DNA from: Gordonia otitidis NBRC 100426
Lineage (GTDB): Bacteria; Actinomycetota; Actinomycetes; Mycobacteriales; Mycobacteriaceae
NCBI RefSeq assembly: GCF_000248075.1
Contig: NZ_BAFB01000192.1
Coordinates: 1-41,422, forward strand
DNA length: 41,422 nucleotides
Direction: 5' to 3'
The number at the start of each line of letters is the position of its first letter. The stretch's first letter is position 1. The notes under the pieces were generated by a model that did no database searches, was not told the DNA's origin, and saw only the letters and a program-made list of their open reading frames with translations. This document shows positions 8,232 through 16,705 of this stretch, piece after piece. The position numbers and the translations under genes were made by a program.

Positions 8232-8420
8232 CGCGCCTCGAATCTCATAGCCGCGCCCCCGGGCTGGGAGACGCGTCTGGTAGCAGAGCGCGGACTTCTA
8301 CGACGGCACGTAGTAGTCCGTTGTCGACGACGCTACGCTGGGCCGATCACGGGGACAAGCAGCCAAAGGTCCCGTCGTCGGGATGAAGTTATGAGCTGTG
8401 TCTCACGCTGTCTGTTCGTC

Positions 8421-8436
8421 TCACAAATCACTGTGA
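8421..8436. promoter_or_regulatory. TCACA-N6-TGTGA dyad upstream of cydA
   Basis: Two perfect 5-bp half-sites, TCACA and TGTGA, are separated by six bases in the 214-bp gap between pabC and cydA. The arrangement is the everted form of a CRP-type site (TGTGA-N6-TCACA). More GTGAC/GTGAG half-sites lie nearby (8396-8445). Mycobacterial cyd promoters are reported to be CRP-controlled, so a regulator site is plausible, but the orientation is wrong for a simple CRP match. I see no gene in 8232-8445. Confidence 0.3.
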
Positions 8437-8445
8437 CAGACGTGA

Positions 8446-9324
8446 CTATTCTGTGTCATCGCCGATCGCCCGGTTCACCAAATCGGCGAATTGCTCGGTA
8501 TTCGAAGCCACCGGCGTCACGTATCTGTTCAATGCGGTAACTCGCGCGGCCAGCGTGACGCTACTCACCAGCCAGAAGGAATCCGCCGCAATGAGGTCTG
8601 CCGTGCGCAGCACACGGGTACTGGTGTCCCAGCCCTCTTTCTCGGCCAGCTCGAATGTCGCCCGGGCCGTTGTCCCCGGAAGGATGCCCACCTCGCTCGG
8701 CGGCGTGACGAGTGTCTTGTCGTACACCGCGATCACCGTCGACCGCGGACCCTCGAGCACGGCACCTTCTGCGCTCAGATAGATGACGTCGTCGAATCCC
8801 TGTGCCGTCGCGTGCCGCAGGGCAGCCATGTTGGTCGCGTAGCTCAGTGTCTTGGCTCCCAGGAGCTGCCACGGAGAACTCGACGCCGCAACGATCGAGT
8901 AACCGCGGTCGAGGGTGACCACCGAGACCCCGTCCCGTCGGACTGCGGTCACCCTGTCGGCGACAGGGCCGACCGTCAGATAGGCCGTCGGCGACGCATC
9001 GTGACCCGCACTCTCCCTGCCTCGCGAATAGACGAGGCGCATGAGTCCCTCCGCGCCGCGCGGCGCGTCGGCCGTCCACTGCTTGGCTGCTACGTCGATC
9101 ACCTCCCGCCACGCATCGGCGTCGGGCTCGGGCAGGTCGAGCATTGCCGCGCTACGCGCGAGGCGTTCGAGATGCAGCGCCACACATCGTGCGCGCCCTC
9201 CGCGGACGAGCAACGTCTCGAAGATCCCGTCGCCACGCACCGCGGCGAGGTCGTCGGCGCACAGAAACGGTGCGTCGGGGTCGTGGCGCTCACCGTCGAG
9301 GGTCATCAGGATCGAGTGCGACAT
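8446..9324 (-). CDS. pabC: Aminodeoxychorismate lyase (class IV aminotransferase fold)
   Basis: PLP enzyme that should split 4-amino-4-deoxychorismate into p-aminobenzoate and pyruvate in folate synthesis. The 292-residue sequence shows the class IV fold: GDGIFETLLV at 32-40, the PLP-binding lysine K158 in LLGAKTLSYATNM, and the C-terminal AEGAVLEGPRSTVIAV and GILPGTTARA segments. Its place next to the YgfZ-like gene matches M. tuberculosis Rv0812 beside Rv0811c. A branched-chain or D-amino-acid aminotransferase has the same fold, so function leans partly on context. The start at 9324 is followed by another ATG at 9306. A TAGCCT eight bases upstream of 9324 could be a -10 for a leaderless message. 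Confidence 0.82.
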   Translation of the reverse strand: MSHSILMTLDGERHDPDAPFLCADDLAAVRGDGIFETLLVRGGRARCVALHLERLARSAAMLDLPEPDADAWREVIDVAAKQWTADAPRGAEGLMRLVYSRGRESAGHDASPTAYLTVGPVADRVTAVRRDGVSVVTLDRGYSIVAASSSPWQLLGAKTLSYATNMAALRHATAQGFDDVIYLSAEGAVLEGPRSTVIAVYDKTLVTPPSEVGILPGTTARATFELAEKEGWDTSTRVLRTADLIAADSFWLVSSVTLAARVTALNRYVTPVASNTEQFADLVNRAIGDDTE

Positions 9325-9352
9325 ACTCCAAGAGGCTAATGCGTCGGCTGCG

Positions 9353-9365
9353 TAGAATCTCAGGG
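9353..9365 (+). promoter_or_regulatory. -10 element for a leaderless transcript (ygfZ-like gene)
   Basis: TAGAAT at 9353-9358 is followed by seven bases and then the GTG at 9366, the spacing at which transcription begins on the start codon itself. The same arrangement occurs before purL (21934-21947), which supports both calls. It lies in the 41-bp divergent gap with pabC. Confidence 0.55.
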
Positions 9366-10541
9366 GTGGCGCCCTCTTCGATCTTGACCAGGTATTCCAC
9401 CATGGGCGCGGTTGCCGACCCGCACTCGCCCGACGACGATTCGTCGACGACCGTCGCGTGGCACTACGGCGATCCGCTCGGCGAACAGCGTGCGGCGGTA
9501 CGTGGGGCGGTCATCGTCGACCGGTCCGATCGCTCGGTGATCGAGGTACCCGGCCCTGAACGCCTGACCTGGCTGCACAACATCAGCAGCCAGGACCTGC
9601 GTCAGCTGCCCGACCGACGCAGTGCGGAATCACTGTCGTTGGACATGAACGGTCGCATCGAAGACCACTTCGTGGTCAGCGACGTCGACGAGGTCACATG
9701 GATCGACACCGAGGGCTACCGCGGAGCTCCGCTTCTCGACTTCCTCACCAAGATGGTCTTCTGGGCCGACGTCGCCCCCGCGGCGCGGCCGGACATGAAG
9801 GTGCTGACACTCATCGGCCCCGACGTCCTGCGCGGCCCCATCGCCGAGACTCTCGAGATCGATCCCGACGCGCTCCCCTACACGGCAGGCGATCTCCCCG
9901 AATCCCATCACGAGGAGGAACCGCTCGGCTTCTGGCGCATCATGCCGCCACTCTCGGAGGGGCCGCACGCCTCCGGTGCCCTTCCCGTCGTCGACCTCGT
10001 CATCCCCGAGTCGCAGATCGTGAGCTGGTGGGACACCGTGATCGACGCCGGTGGGCGCGCCGCCGGAAGTTGGGCATTCGACGCACTGCGTGTCGCGGGC
10101 ACGCGCCCCCGCCTCGGTATCGACACCGACGAACGAACCATTCCGCACGAGGTGAACTGGATCGGCGGACCGCAGGAGTTCGGTGCCGTACACCTCGACA
10201 AGGGGTGCTACCGCGGGCAGGAGACGGTGGCGCGGGTCCACAATCTGGGCAAGGCGCCCCGCCGACTCGTCCTCCTTCATCTCGACGGCAGCGCCGACGA
10301 CAAGCCCGAGCCCGGCGCCGCAGTGACAGCGGGCGGCCGCACGGTCGGCCGTGTGGGGACAGTCATCGACCACTTCGAACTCGGCCCGATCGCACTTGCC
10401 CTGGTCAAGAACGGAATCGGTCCCGACGTCGAGCTCGAGGTCGGCGACCGTGTGCCGGCGCGCATCGACCCCGATTCCATCCGGACCGACGCGCGGGTGC
10501 AGGCAGGGCGTGCCGCGATCGACAGGCTGCGTGGTCGGTGA
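9366..10541 (+). CDS. ygfZ: YgfZ/GcvT-like folate-binding Fe-S maintenance protein
   Basis: Tetrahydrofolate-binding protein of the YgfZ/IbA57 group, which helps build or repair certain iron-sulfur enzymes. The diagnostic motif K-G-C-Y-x-G-Q-E is present as DKGCYRGQE, with its cysteine at residue 281. The N-terminal half has the GcvT-like segment WLHNISSQDLRQL and the DMNGRIEDHF strand. The 391-residue length is a little longer than E. coli YgfZ. I take the GTG at 9366 because of the leaderless promoter; an ATG at 9402 is the alternative. The stop overlaps the following MOSC gene by 4 bp. Matches the position of Rv0811c, but here transcribed away from pabC. Confidence 0.87.
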   Translation: MAPSSILTRYSTMGAVADPHSPDDDSSTTVAWHYGDPLGEQRAAVRGAVIVDRSDRSVIEVPGPERLTWLHNISSQDLRQLPDRRSAESLSLDMNGRIEDHFVVSDVDEVTWIDTEGYRGAPLLDFLTKMVFWADVAPAARPDMKVLTLIGPDVLRGPIAETLEIDPDALPYTAGDLPESHHEEEPLGFWRIMPPLSEGPHASGALPVVDLVIPESQIVSWWDTVIDAGGRAAGSWAFDALRVAGTRPRLGIDTDERTIPHEVNWIGGPQEFGAVHLDKGCYRGQETVARVHNLGKAPRRLVLLHLDGSADDKPEPGAAVTAGGRTVGRVGTVIDHFELGPIALALVKNGIGPDVELEVGDRVPARIDPDSIRTDARVQAGRAAIDRLRGR

Positions 10542-11188
10542 GCGAGCAGTCGCCCTCACTCCTCGGCCATGTCATCGCGGTCTGTGTCGCCGACCACGAC
10601 GTCGACCTTCCTTCGATCGGCGCCAGCGCGATCGACAAGCGACCCCAGCAGGGCAGGGTGATGGTCGGCGCAGAAGGACTCGTCACCGACCACGTCTGCG
10701 ATACCAAACATCACGGCGGAGTCGACCAGGCCGTCTACGCCTACGATCACGCCGAAGCGCACCACTGGGCCGCAACCCTGGGGCGTGAGCTGCCTTACGG
10801 TTGGTTCGGGGAGAATCTTCGCGTCACCGGACTCCCGGTGACCGATGCACTGGTCGGGGAACAGTGGGCAGTCGGCGACGACGGACTGCTGCTCGAGACG
10901 ACGATCCCCCGCACCCCGTGCCGCACCTTCGCCGTGTGGGCCGACGAGACCAAGTGGATCAAACGCTTCCACGACCGCGGCGATGTGGGCACCTACCTGC
11001 GCGTTCTTCGGCCGGGCACGGTTGGGGCAGGCGACGACATCCGGGTCGTGCATCGTCCGGATCACCGCGTCCGCGTCCGTCACCTGATCACCGGGACCGA
11101 CGCCGACTCGCTGCGCGAACTGCTCGCCATCGACGACCTCGCCCCCAAAGTCCGCCGCGAGGCCACCAAGAAGCTGGCGCGCGCGTAG
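10538..11188 (+). CDS. MOSC domain protein (YiiM-like)
   Basis: MOSC domains come from the C-terminus of molybdenum cofactor sulfurases and bind or move sulfur or molybdenum cofactor; stand-alone YiiM-type proteins act in hydroxylaminopurine and N-hydroxylated compound reduction. The 216-residue chain shows the family core: DHVCDTKHHGGVDQAVYAY at about residues 49-67, YGWFGENLRVTG near 87-98, and the conserved cysteine in TIPRTPCRTFAVW near 128. The GTG start sits in the GTGA overlap with the ygfZ-like stop, so both should be co-translated. This links a sulfur-handling domain to an Fe-S maintenance protein. Confidence 0.85.
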   Translation: MSEQSPSLLGHVIAVCVADHDVDLPSIGASAIDKRPQQGRVMVGAEGLVTDHVCDTKHHGGVDQAVYAYDHAEAHHWAATLGRELPYGWFGENLRVTGLPVTDALVGEQWAVGDDGLLLETTIPRTPCRTFAVWADETKWIKRFHDRGDVGTYLRVLRPGTVGAGDDIRVVHRPDHRVRVRHLITGTDADSLRELLAIDDLAPKVRREATKKLARA

Positions 11189-11286
11189 TCGTCCCCGCCA
11201 CCGCGTCGGCGTGGCAAGGCAGGGCAATCCACAGAATCCCTGCGGGCGCGCTAGACTGGTTGCACGACAGATTCACTACCTAGAGA

Positions 11287-11316
11287 ACGGGGCCGCCACT
11301 TGTTTGGCCGCCCCGT
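11287..11316 (+). promoter_or_regulatory. Stem-loop in the DUF3073 leader
   Basis: ACGGGGC (11287-11293) pairs with GCCCCGT (11310-11316) around a 16-base loop, and the 3' side ends 6 bp before the GAGGGGG ribosome site. A TAGACT at 11252-11257 could be the -10 of this gene, which would put the hairpin in the 5' leader. It could instead end transcription from the MOSC gene; no T-run follows. Confidence 0.4.
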
Positions 11317-11337
11317 CATTGTGCGAGGGGGTCCCAT

Positions 11338-11514
11338 ATGGGCCGCGGCCGGGCGAAAGCAAAGCAGACGAAGGTTGCTCGTCAGCTCAAATACTCCACT
11401 CCCCACACCGACTTCGACAGCTTGCAGCGCGAGTTGTCGGGGTCGAGTGATTCGGCAGACCGTCCGGATCCGGTGGACGAGTGGGCCGAAGAGGAGGAGT
11501 GGAAGCGCGCCTGA
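11338..11514 (+). CDS. DUF3073 family small protein
   Basis: A 58-residue protein starting MGRGRAKAKQTKVARQLKY, with a basic N-terminus and a strongly acidic C-terminus (VDEWAEEEEWKRA). This is the actinobacterial DUF3073 family, like Rv0810c beside purM in M. tuberculosis. The charge split suggests a nucleic-acid or ribosome-associated role, but function is unknown. GAGGGGG lies 7 nt before the ATG. It converges with purM across a strong terminator. Confidence 0.88.
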   Translation: MGRGRAKAKQTKVARQLKYSTPHTDFDSLQRELSGSSDSADRPDPVDEWAEEEEWKRA

Positions 11515-11550
11515 CGCGCACCTTCTCCTGCGGTAACCCGCACGACCTTT

Positions 11551-11599
11551 GTTTCGTCGGTGGCGTGCCCGGCATTCCCGGACATGCCACCGACGAAAC
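11551..11599. terminator. Bidirectional terminator between DUF3073 gene and purM
   Basis: Perfect 14-bp arms GTTTCGTCGGTGGC (11551-11564) and GCCACCGACGAAAC (11586-11599) enclose a 21-base loop that can extend pairing further. The stem lies midway between two convergent genes and has a short A/T-rich edge on both sides, so it can serve both strands. Confidence 0.75.
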
Positions 11600-11658
11600 T
11601 CGTCTGTCGGCGTCGGGTCCGCGCGTCCGACTCACTCCGCGCGGCGCGCCGCGAGAGT

Positions 11659-12816
11659 TCAGAAACGCGGGTGTTCTCCGACGACGGTCACCTTCCCGAC
11701 ACCGTGGTTCTTGGGTTCGGGCGAGCGCTTGATCGAGCCGAGCACCCAGCTGTCGACGTGGCGCGCGGTGAGCACGGCCAGTGCACGATCGGTGTCCTCC
11801 GGCGCGACGATCGCGACCATCCCGACACCCATGTTGAACGTGCGCTCCATCTCCGCCTGTTCGACACGGCCGCGCTGCGAGATGAGTGCGAATATCGGTG
11901 CGGGAGTCCACGTTCCACGTTCCAGTTCGGCTACGAGGCCGTCCGGGATCACCCGCGCCAGGTTCTCGGCGAGTCCACCACCGGTGATGTGCGCGAAGAT
12001 CCGTACGTCGGTTTCGGCAGCCAACGCCAGGCAATCACGCGCGTAGATCCGCGTCGGCTCGAGCAACTCCTCGCCGAGGGTGCGCCCGAACTCCTCGACA
12101 TGTCCGCCGAGATCCATGTGTCCCCACTCGAGGAGCACTTTGCGCGCAAGTGAATAGCCGTTGGAATGCAACCCGGACGATCCCATCGCGATCACCACGT
12201 CGCCTGCGCGCACACGTTCGGGCGACAACAGTTCGTCGTTCTCGACGATGCCGACCGCGGTCGCCGACAGGTCGTAGTGATCGGGCAACATCAGGCCCGG
12301 GTGCTCGGCCGTCTCGCCACCGAGCAGCGCACAACCCGCCGCCACGCAACCGTCCGCGATACCCGAGACGATCTCGGCCACGACCTCGGGAATCACCTTG
12401 CCGATCGCGATGTAGTCCTGCAGGAAGAGTGGTTCCGCGCCGCACACGACCAGATCGTCGACACACATCGCGACGAGGTCCTGTCCGACGGTGTCGTGCT
12501 TGCCGACCGCCTGGGCGACGGCGAGCTTCGTACCGACACCGTCGCTCGACGCAGCGAGGACGGGCTCCCGATAGTTGCCCTTGAGGGCGAACAGGCCGGC
12601 GAATCCGCCGAGCCCGCCGAGCACCTCGGGACGCGTTGCGCGTTTGGCGTGCGGGGCGAACAACTCGACGGCGCGTTCACCCGCGTCGATGTCGACTCCG
12701 GCAGCTGCGTACGACGCACCCGAGTCCGTTGGGGTCGTACCGCGGTCGTTGGCTGCGGTGTCCTGGCCTTCAGCTGCCGAATCGCGGCCGTTGGCCGCCG
12801 TACCTTCGTCGGACAT
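11659..12816 (-). CDS. purM: Phosphoribosylformylglycinamidine cyclo-ligase
   Basis: AIR synthetase, the fifth step of purine synthesis: it closes the imidazole ring of formylglycinamidine ribotide using ATP. The 385-residue chain shows the family core: SYAAAGVDIDAGERAVELF, the Gly-rich GGLGGFAGLF, SSDGVGTKLAVAQ, DLVVCGAEPLFLQDYIA, ALLGGETAEHPG and the late ITGGGLAENLARVIPDGL and FNMGVGM. About 33 Ala/Gly/Asp/Thr-rich residues precede the conserved part and look like a non-essential extension. It follows purF by 105 bp on the same strand, as in Rv0808-Rv0809, and should share its transcript. Confidence 0.97.
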   Translation of the reverse strand: MSDEGTAANGRDSAAEGQDTAANDRGTTPTDSGASYAAAGVDIDAGERAVELFAPHAKRATRPEVLGGLGGFAGLFALKGNYREPVLAASSDGVGTKLAVAQAVGKHDTVGQDLVAMCVDDLVVCGAEPLFLQDYIAIGKVIPEVVAEIVSGIADGCVAAGCALLGGETAEHPGLMLPDHYDLSATAVGIVENDELLSPERVRAGDVVIAMGSSGLHSNGYSLARKVLLEWGHMDLGGHVEEFGRTLGEELLEPTRIYARDCLALAAETDVRIFAHITGGGLAENLARVIPDGLVAELERGTWTPAPIFALISQRGRVEQAEMERTFNMGVGMVAIVAPEDTDRALAVLTARHVDSWVLGSIKRSPEPKNHGVGKVTVVGEHPRF

Positions 12817-12921
12817 GTAGGCGCGTACCCCTTGCTCGCAATCGCTGATGGTCGGGTCACACGCTACCCGAGAGCGTGCGGGCAGTCGTCACAGGCGGGG
12901 AGTACTCACAGGGGTTGACGA

Positions 12922-14508
12922 TCAGGGACGCAGGACAGCATTCGCGTTGTCGTTCGGCACCGTCAGCGGGTCGATACGCGCGTCTCCCGCCGCAGCGTTG
13001 GCGAGCATCTGCTCGAGGACCGCCTTGCCCATCGAGGTCTCCTTCGGGAGTTCGATCGGGTAGTTGCCGTCGAAACACGCCGCACACAGCGACGATGCAG
13101 GCTGGTCGGTGGCGGCGATCATCTCGTCGATGCTGATGTACCCGAGCGAGTCGGCGCCGATGGCCTGCCGCACGCCCTCGACCATGTGCTCCTCTGACTC
13201 CATTCCGTTGGCGATCAGCTCGGCGGGAGACGCGAAGTCGATCCCGTAGAAGCAGGGCCAGCGGACAGGGCTCGACGCGATGCGGACGTGGATTTCGGCC
13301 GCACCTGCCTCGCGCAGCATACGGATCAGCGCACGCTGGGTGTTACCACGGACGATCGAATCGTCGACGACCACCAGGCGCTTGCCGCGGATCACTTCCT
13401 TGAGTGGATTGAGCTTGAGCCGGATACCGAGCTGACGGATGGTCTGCGACGGCTGGATGAAGGTACGCCCCACGTAAGCGTTCTTCATCAGACCCTGGCC
13501 GTAGGGAATGCCCGATTCCTGCGCGTATCCGACGGCAGCCGGTGTTCCCGACTCCGGGACAGGGATCACCAGATCACCGTCGGCGGGGAACTCCCTGGCG
13601 AGCCGTCGACCGATCTCGACGCGCGTCGAATGCACCGACCTACCGTGGATCACGCTGTCGGGTCGGGCGAGGTAGACGTACTCGAAGACGCAGCCGCGCG
13701 GCGTCGGCTCGGCGAAGCGGGAACTGCGCACGCCGTCGGCGTCGATCGCAAGCAGCTCGCCGGGCTCGATGTCGCGGACGAACGAGGCGCCGACGATGTC
13801 GAGCGCTGCGGTCTCGGACGCGACGACCCATCCCCTGTCGAGTCGTCCGAGTGACAGCGGGCGAACCCCGTGGGGGTCACGCGCGGCATACAGGGTGTGC
13901 TCGTCCATGAAGGTCAGGCAGAACGCTCCGCGCAGCGTCGGTAGCAGTTCCATCGCCGCCTGCTCGATCGTGCTGTCGGCTGCGCCGTGTGCCAACAGCG
14001 CGCCGACGATGTCGGAGTCCGACGTCGCGGCGCCGCTCGCGATGCCCAGGTCACGCGCCCTGCTCGCGAGATCGGCTGTGTTGACCAGATTGCCGTTGTG
14101 TCCCAGCGCAACTCCGCTACCGGCGTCGGTGGTGCGGAAGATCGGTTGGGAGTTCTCCCAGGTGGTCGACCCGGTCGTCGAGTATCGGCAGTGCCCGATC
14201 GCGACGTGCCCGACCATCGCACCGAGGGTCTGTTCGTCGAAAACCTGACTGACCAGCCCGAGATCCTTGAACACCAGCACCTGGGAGCCGTCTCCGACCG
14301 CGATTCCCGCAGCTTCCTGGCCGCGGTGCTGCAGGGCGTAGAGACCGTAGTAGCTGAGTTTGGCGACATCTTCGCCCGGAGCCCATACGCCGAAGACGCC
14401 ACATTCCTCGCGCGGTTCGTTCTCCGGTTCGTCCATCGCGTCGCGTGCGGGACAGTTGTGTTGGGTAGGAGCCAACAAGTTGGTGCTTGTGATCGAAAGA
14501 TCCGGCAT
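12922..14508 (-). CDS. purF: Amidophosphoribosyltransferase
   Basis: First committed enzyme of purine synthesis; it transfers glutamine nitrogen to PRPP. The 528-residue precursor begins at the ATG at 14508, with GGGAG about 9 nt upstream. Some 35 residues are probably removed to expose Cys36 in REECGVFGVW, the N-terminal nucleophile of the glutaminase domain. The PRPP loop VVVDDSIVRGNTQ is near residues 378-390. Cysteines in RGCVFEY, RWPCFYGIDF and SSLCAACFDG fit the 4Fe-4S form known from Bacillus subtilis, which can be inactivated by oxygen. TAAACT at 14585-14590 may be its -10. It leads into purM. Confidence 0.97.
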   Translation of the reverse strand: MPDLSITSTNLLAPTQHNCPARDAMDEPENEPREECGVFGVWAPGEDVAKLSYYGLYALQHRGQEAAGIAVGDGSQVLVFKDLGLVSQVFDEQTLGAMVGHVAIGHCRYSTTGSTTWENSQPIFRTTDAGSGVALGHNGNLVNTADLASRARDLGIASGAATSDSDIVGALLAHGAADSTIEQAAMELLPTLRGAFCLTFMDEHTLYAARDPHGVRPLSLGRLDRGWVVASETAALDIVGASFVRDIEPGELLAIDADGVRSSRFAEPTPRGCVFEYVYLARPDSVIHGRSVHSTRVEIGRRLAREFPADGDLVIPVPESGTPAAVGYAQESGIPYGQGLMKNAYVGRTFIQPSQTIRQLGIRLKLNPLKEVIRGKRLVVVDDSIVRGNTQRALIRMLREAGAAEIHVRIASSPVRWPCFYGIDFASPAELIANGMESEEHMVEGVRQAIGADSLGYISIDEMIAATDQPASSLCAACFDGNYPIELPKETSMGKAVLEQMLANAAAGDARIDPLTVPNDNANAVLRP

Positions 14509-14693
14509 ACGACGAGCTCCCTGGGCTGGACGTGGCGGCGCTGGCCTGGTCGATGGCTTCGCGTGACGAAGAGAACCACCAGCGAGTTTACGTGCCGGTA
14601 GCCCTCTATTTCCACTTGTGCAGCGGCGCGGCACCTGCGGTTATTCCGGCTGTGAGCCAGCGCACTGAACCTACTGGAGCGGGATTCGGGCCC

Positions 14694-15080
14694 TCATACC
14701 CGAACGAGCGGCATCCACGATGCGACCTCGCCCGCTCTGCTGCCCGACGACGAGACCGCACCGTCGGCGACCAGTTCGTCGAAGTCGGCGTCGCCCACGG
14801 CCAGGAGCAACCACGAGCGCGGATCGGTTTCGACGACGTTCGGCGGGGTTCCCCTGGTGTGGCGCGGGCCCTCGATGCACTGCACGGCGACGAACGGTGG
14901 CACACGCACCTCGACCGAGTTTCCGGGCGCAATGTCCTCGAGGGTGCGCGCGGTCAGCCGCACCGCCGCGGCGAGGTCGGCTCGAGCAGGGGTTGGCTGG
15001 GTGTCGTCGCGCAGCCAGGGCGTCACAGCGAGAACCGCTGCGCGCGCGGCTGCGGGATCGATCGGTTTTCGCGCGGGCAC
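14694..15080 (-). CDS. Sterol carrier-like (SCP_3) family protein
   Basis: A 128-residue cytosolic protein of the actinobacterial sterol carrier-like family, related in fold to SCP-2 lipid-binding domains; compare Rv0807 next to purF. I recognise the core VRVPPFVAVQCIEGPRHTRG followed by TPPNVVETDPRSWLLLA and the end SRAGEVASWMPLVRV. I take the GTG at 15080 (MPARKPIDPAAARAAV); the frame opens upstream but would run into the divergent ligase gene. Its substrate is unknown. The link to purF is conserved but unexplained, and I see no sign that it serves the steroid genes at the far end of the window. Confidence 0.8.
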   Translation of the reverse strand: MPARKPIDPAAARAAVLAVTPWLRDDTQPTPARADLAAAVRLTARTLEDIAPGNSVEVRVPPFVAVQCIEGPRHTRGTPPNVVETDPRSWLLLAVGDADFDELVADGAVSSSGSRAGEVASWMPLVRV

Positions 15081-15125
15081 CCCGCAATGATGCCCGGACC
15101 CCGCGGCGTCGGGCACCATTGACCC

Positions 15126-16634
15126 ATGGGAACCGACGTGCCCGATCAGAAGTTCACCGGCGCCGACCGGGTCCGTTTCCGACGCCAGGTCTCGCGTGGC
15201 ACGGAGGCGATCGCGCGCATGCTCGCCGAAGGATTGTTCAGCGATCACGGCGCGCCACCGGAACCACTTCTGGGCATGGAGGTAGAGCTCAACCTCGTCG
15301 ACGCCGCGATGAATCCCGCCATGGCCAACGCCGCGGTCCTCGACGCCATCGCCGACCCCGATTACCAGACCGAGCTCGGTCAGTTCAACATCGAGATCAA
15401 CGTGTCTCCCCGCCCCTTCACCACCGACGACACCATCTCACTCGAGCAGGCCCTGCGCACCTCGCTCAATCGGGCGGAGAAGCGGGCCGCGGCCACCGAC
15501 AGTCACCTCGTCATGATCGGCATGCTCCCGACGTTACGATCCGAACACTTTGCCCACCACTGGATTTCGGCCAACCCCCGGTATGACCTCCTGAACCGGC
15601 AGATCTTCGACGCTCGCGGTGAGGACATCGAACTCGACATCACCGGCGTGCCACTCGACGAACATCACGACGCCGAACATCTGCACACCTCGACCGATTC
15701 GATTCTTCCCGAGGCCGCCTGCACGTCACTGCAACTACATCTGCGCGTCGCACCAGAAGACTTCGCTCCGCATTGGAATGCGGCGCAAGCGATCTCGGGA
15801 GTTCAGGTCGCCCTGGCGGGCAATGCCCCGTTCCTCGCCGACACCGCCCTCTGGCACGAGAGTCGGATCCCGGTGTTCGAGCAGGCAACCGACACCCGAC
15901 CGCTCGAACTGAAAAACCAGGGCGTCCGGCCGCGTGTCTGGTTCGGTGAGCGTTGGATCAACACCATTTTCGATCTCTTCGACGAGAACACCAGGTACTT
16001 CCCGGCATTGCTACCCGTGTCCTCCGACGAGGATCCCCTCGCCACGCTCGATGCAGGCGAGACTCCGGCGCTCGACGAGTTACGTCTGCACAACGGGACC
16101 GTCTACCGCTGGAACCGTCCGGTCTACGACGTCGTCGACGGTCATGCACACCTGCGCGTCGAGAACAGGGTGCTACCCGCGGGGCCGACCGTCGTCGACA
16201 CCATGGCCAACGCGGCGTTCTACTACGGCCTCGTGCGCGGGCTCGTCGAACAGGATCTGCCGTTGTGGTCGCAGATGTCGTTCGACGCGGCTGCAGAAAA
16301 TCTCCATGCCGGCGCACGAGCCGGCTTCGACAGCCAGCTCTACTGGCCGGGCGTCGGCTGGATACGTCCTGACGAGCTCACGCTTCGTCGCCTGTTGCCG
16401 TTGGCCGACGCCGGGCTGCGCTCGTTCGGGGTCTCCGACAAGGCGCGCTCGCGGTATCTCTCGGTCATCGAGGGACGGTGTATCACTCGTCAGTCGGGGT
16501 CGGTGTGGCAGCGCCGTGCGGTGGCCGCCCGCGAAGCCGCGGGCGACACGCGCAGCGCAGCGCTTCACGGCATGCTCGCCGACTACGTCGCGTTGATGCA
16601 CGAGGGCGAACCCGTGCACACCTGGTCCCTGTGA
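15126..16634 (+). CDS. Glutamate-cysteine ligase family (GCS2) protein
   Basis: ATP-dependent carboxylate-amine ligase of the GCS2 family. The metal- and ATP-binding core is visible: GMEVELNLVD at 50-59, QFNIEINVSPRPF at 86-98, and CTSLQLHLRVAPEDF near 199-213. The Asn-Ala-Pro strand AGNAPFLAD and the C-terminal RVENRVLPAGPTVVDTMANA also fit. At 502 residues it is longer than YbdK-type ligases (about 370). Family members join glutamate to cysteine (EgtA in ergothioneine synthesis) or other amines. No egt or mycothiol gene is nearby, so the product is unknown. It diverges from the SCP-like gene with only 45 bp between. Confidence 0.82.
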   Translation: MGTDVPDQKFTGADRVRFRRQVSRGTEAIARMLAEGLFSDHGAPPEPLLGMEVELNLVDAAMNPAMANAAVLDAIADPDYQTELGQFNIEINVSPRPFTTDDTISLEQALRTSLNRAEKRAAATDSHLVMIGMLPTLRSEHFAHHWISANPRYDLLNRQIFDARGEDIELDITGVPLDEHHDAEHLHTSTDSILPEAACTSLQLHLRVAPEDFAPHWNAAQAISGVQVALAGNAPFLADTALWHESRIPVFEQATDTRPLELKNQGVRPRVWFGERWINTIFDLFDENTRYFPALLPVSSDEDPLATLDAGETPALDELRLHNGTVYRWNRPVYDVVDGHAHLRVENRVLPAGPTVVDTMANAAFYYGLVRGLVEQDLPLWSQMSFDAAAENLHAGARAGFDSQLYWPGVGWIRPDELTLRRLLPLADAGLRSFGVSDKARSRYLSVIEGRCITRQSGSVWQRRAVAAREAAGDTRSAALHGMLADYVALMHEGEPVHTWSL

Positions 16635-16705
16635 TCAGTCCCTGCGATGACCGGCCACCGATCACCACCCGGCGCTTCGTCGTCGACGGGTGCGGTTACG
16701 AGGAC

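Noticed and set aside
11221..11337. Possible tRNA upstream of the DUF3073 gene
   Set aside because: Only one stem with a 16-base loop is seen; no cloverleaf, no TTC loop and no acceptor pairing.
12166..12918. 250-codon plus-strand frame opposite purM
   Set aside because: Antisense to a confirmed gene; typical of high-GC DNA where stops are rare on the opposite strand.
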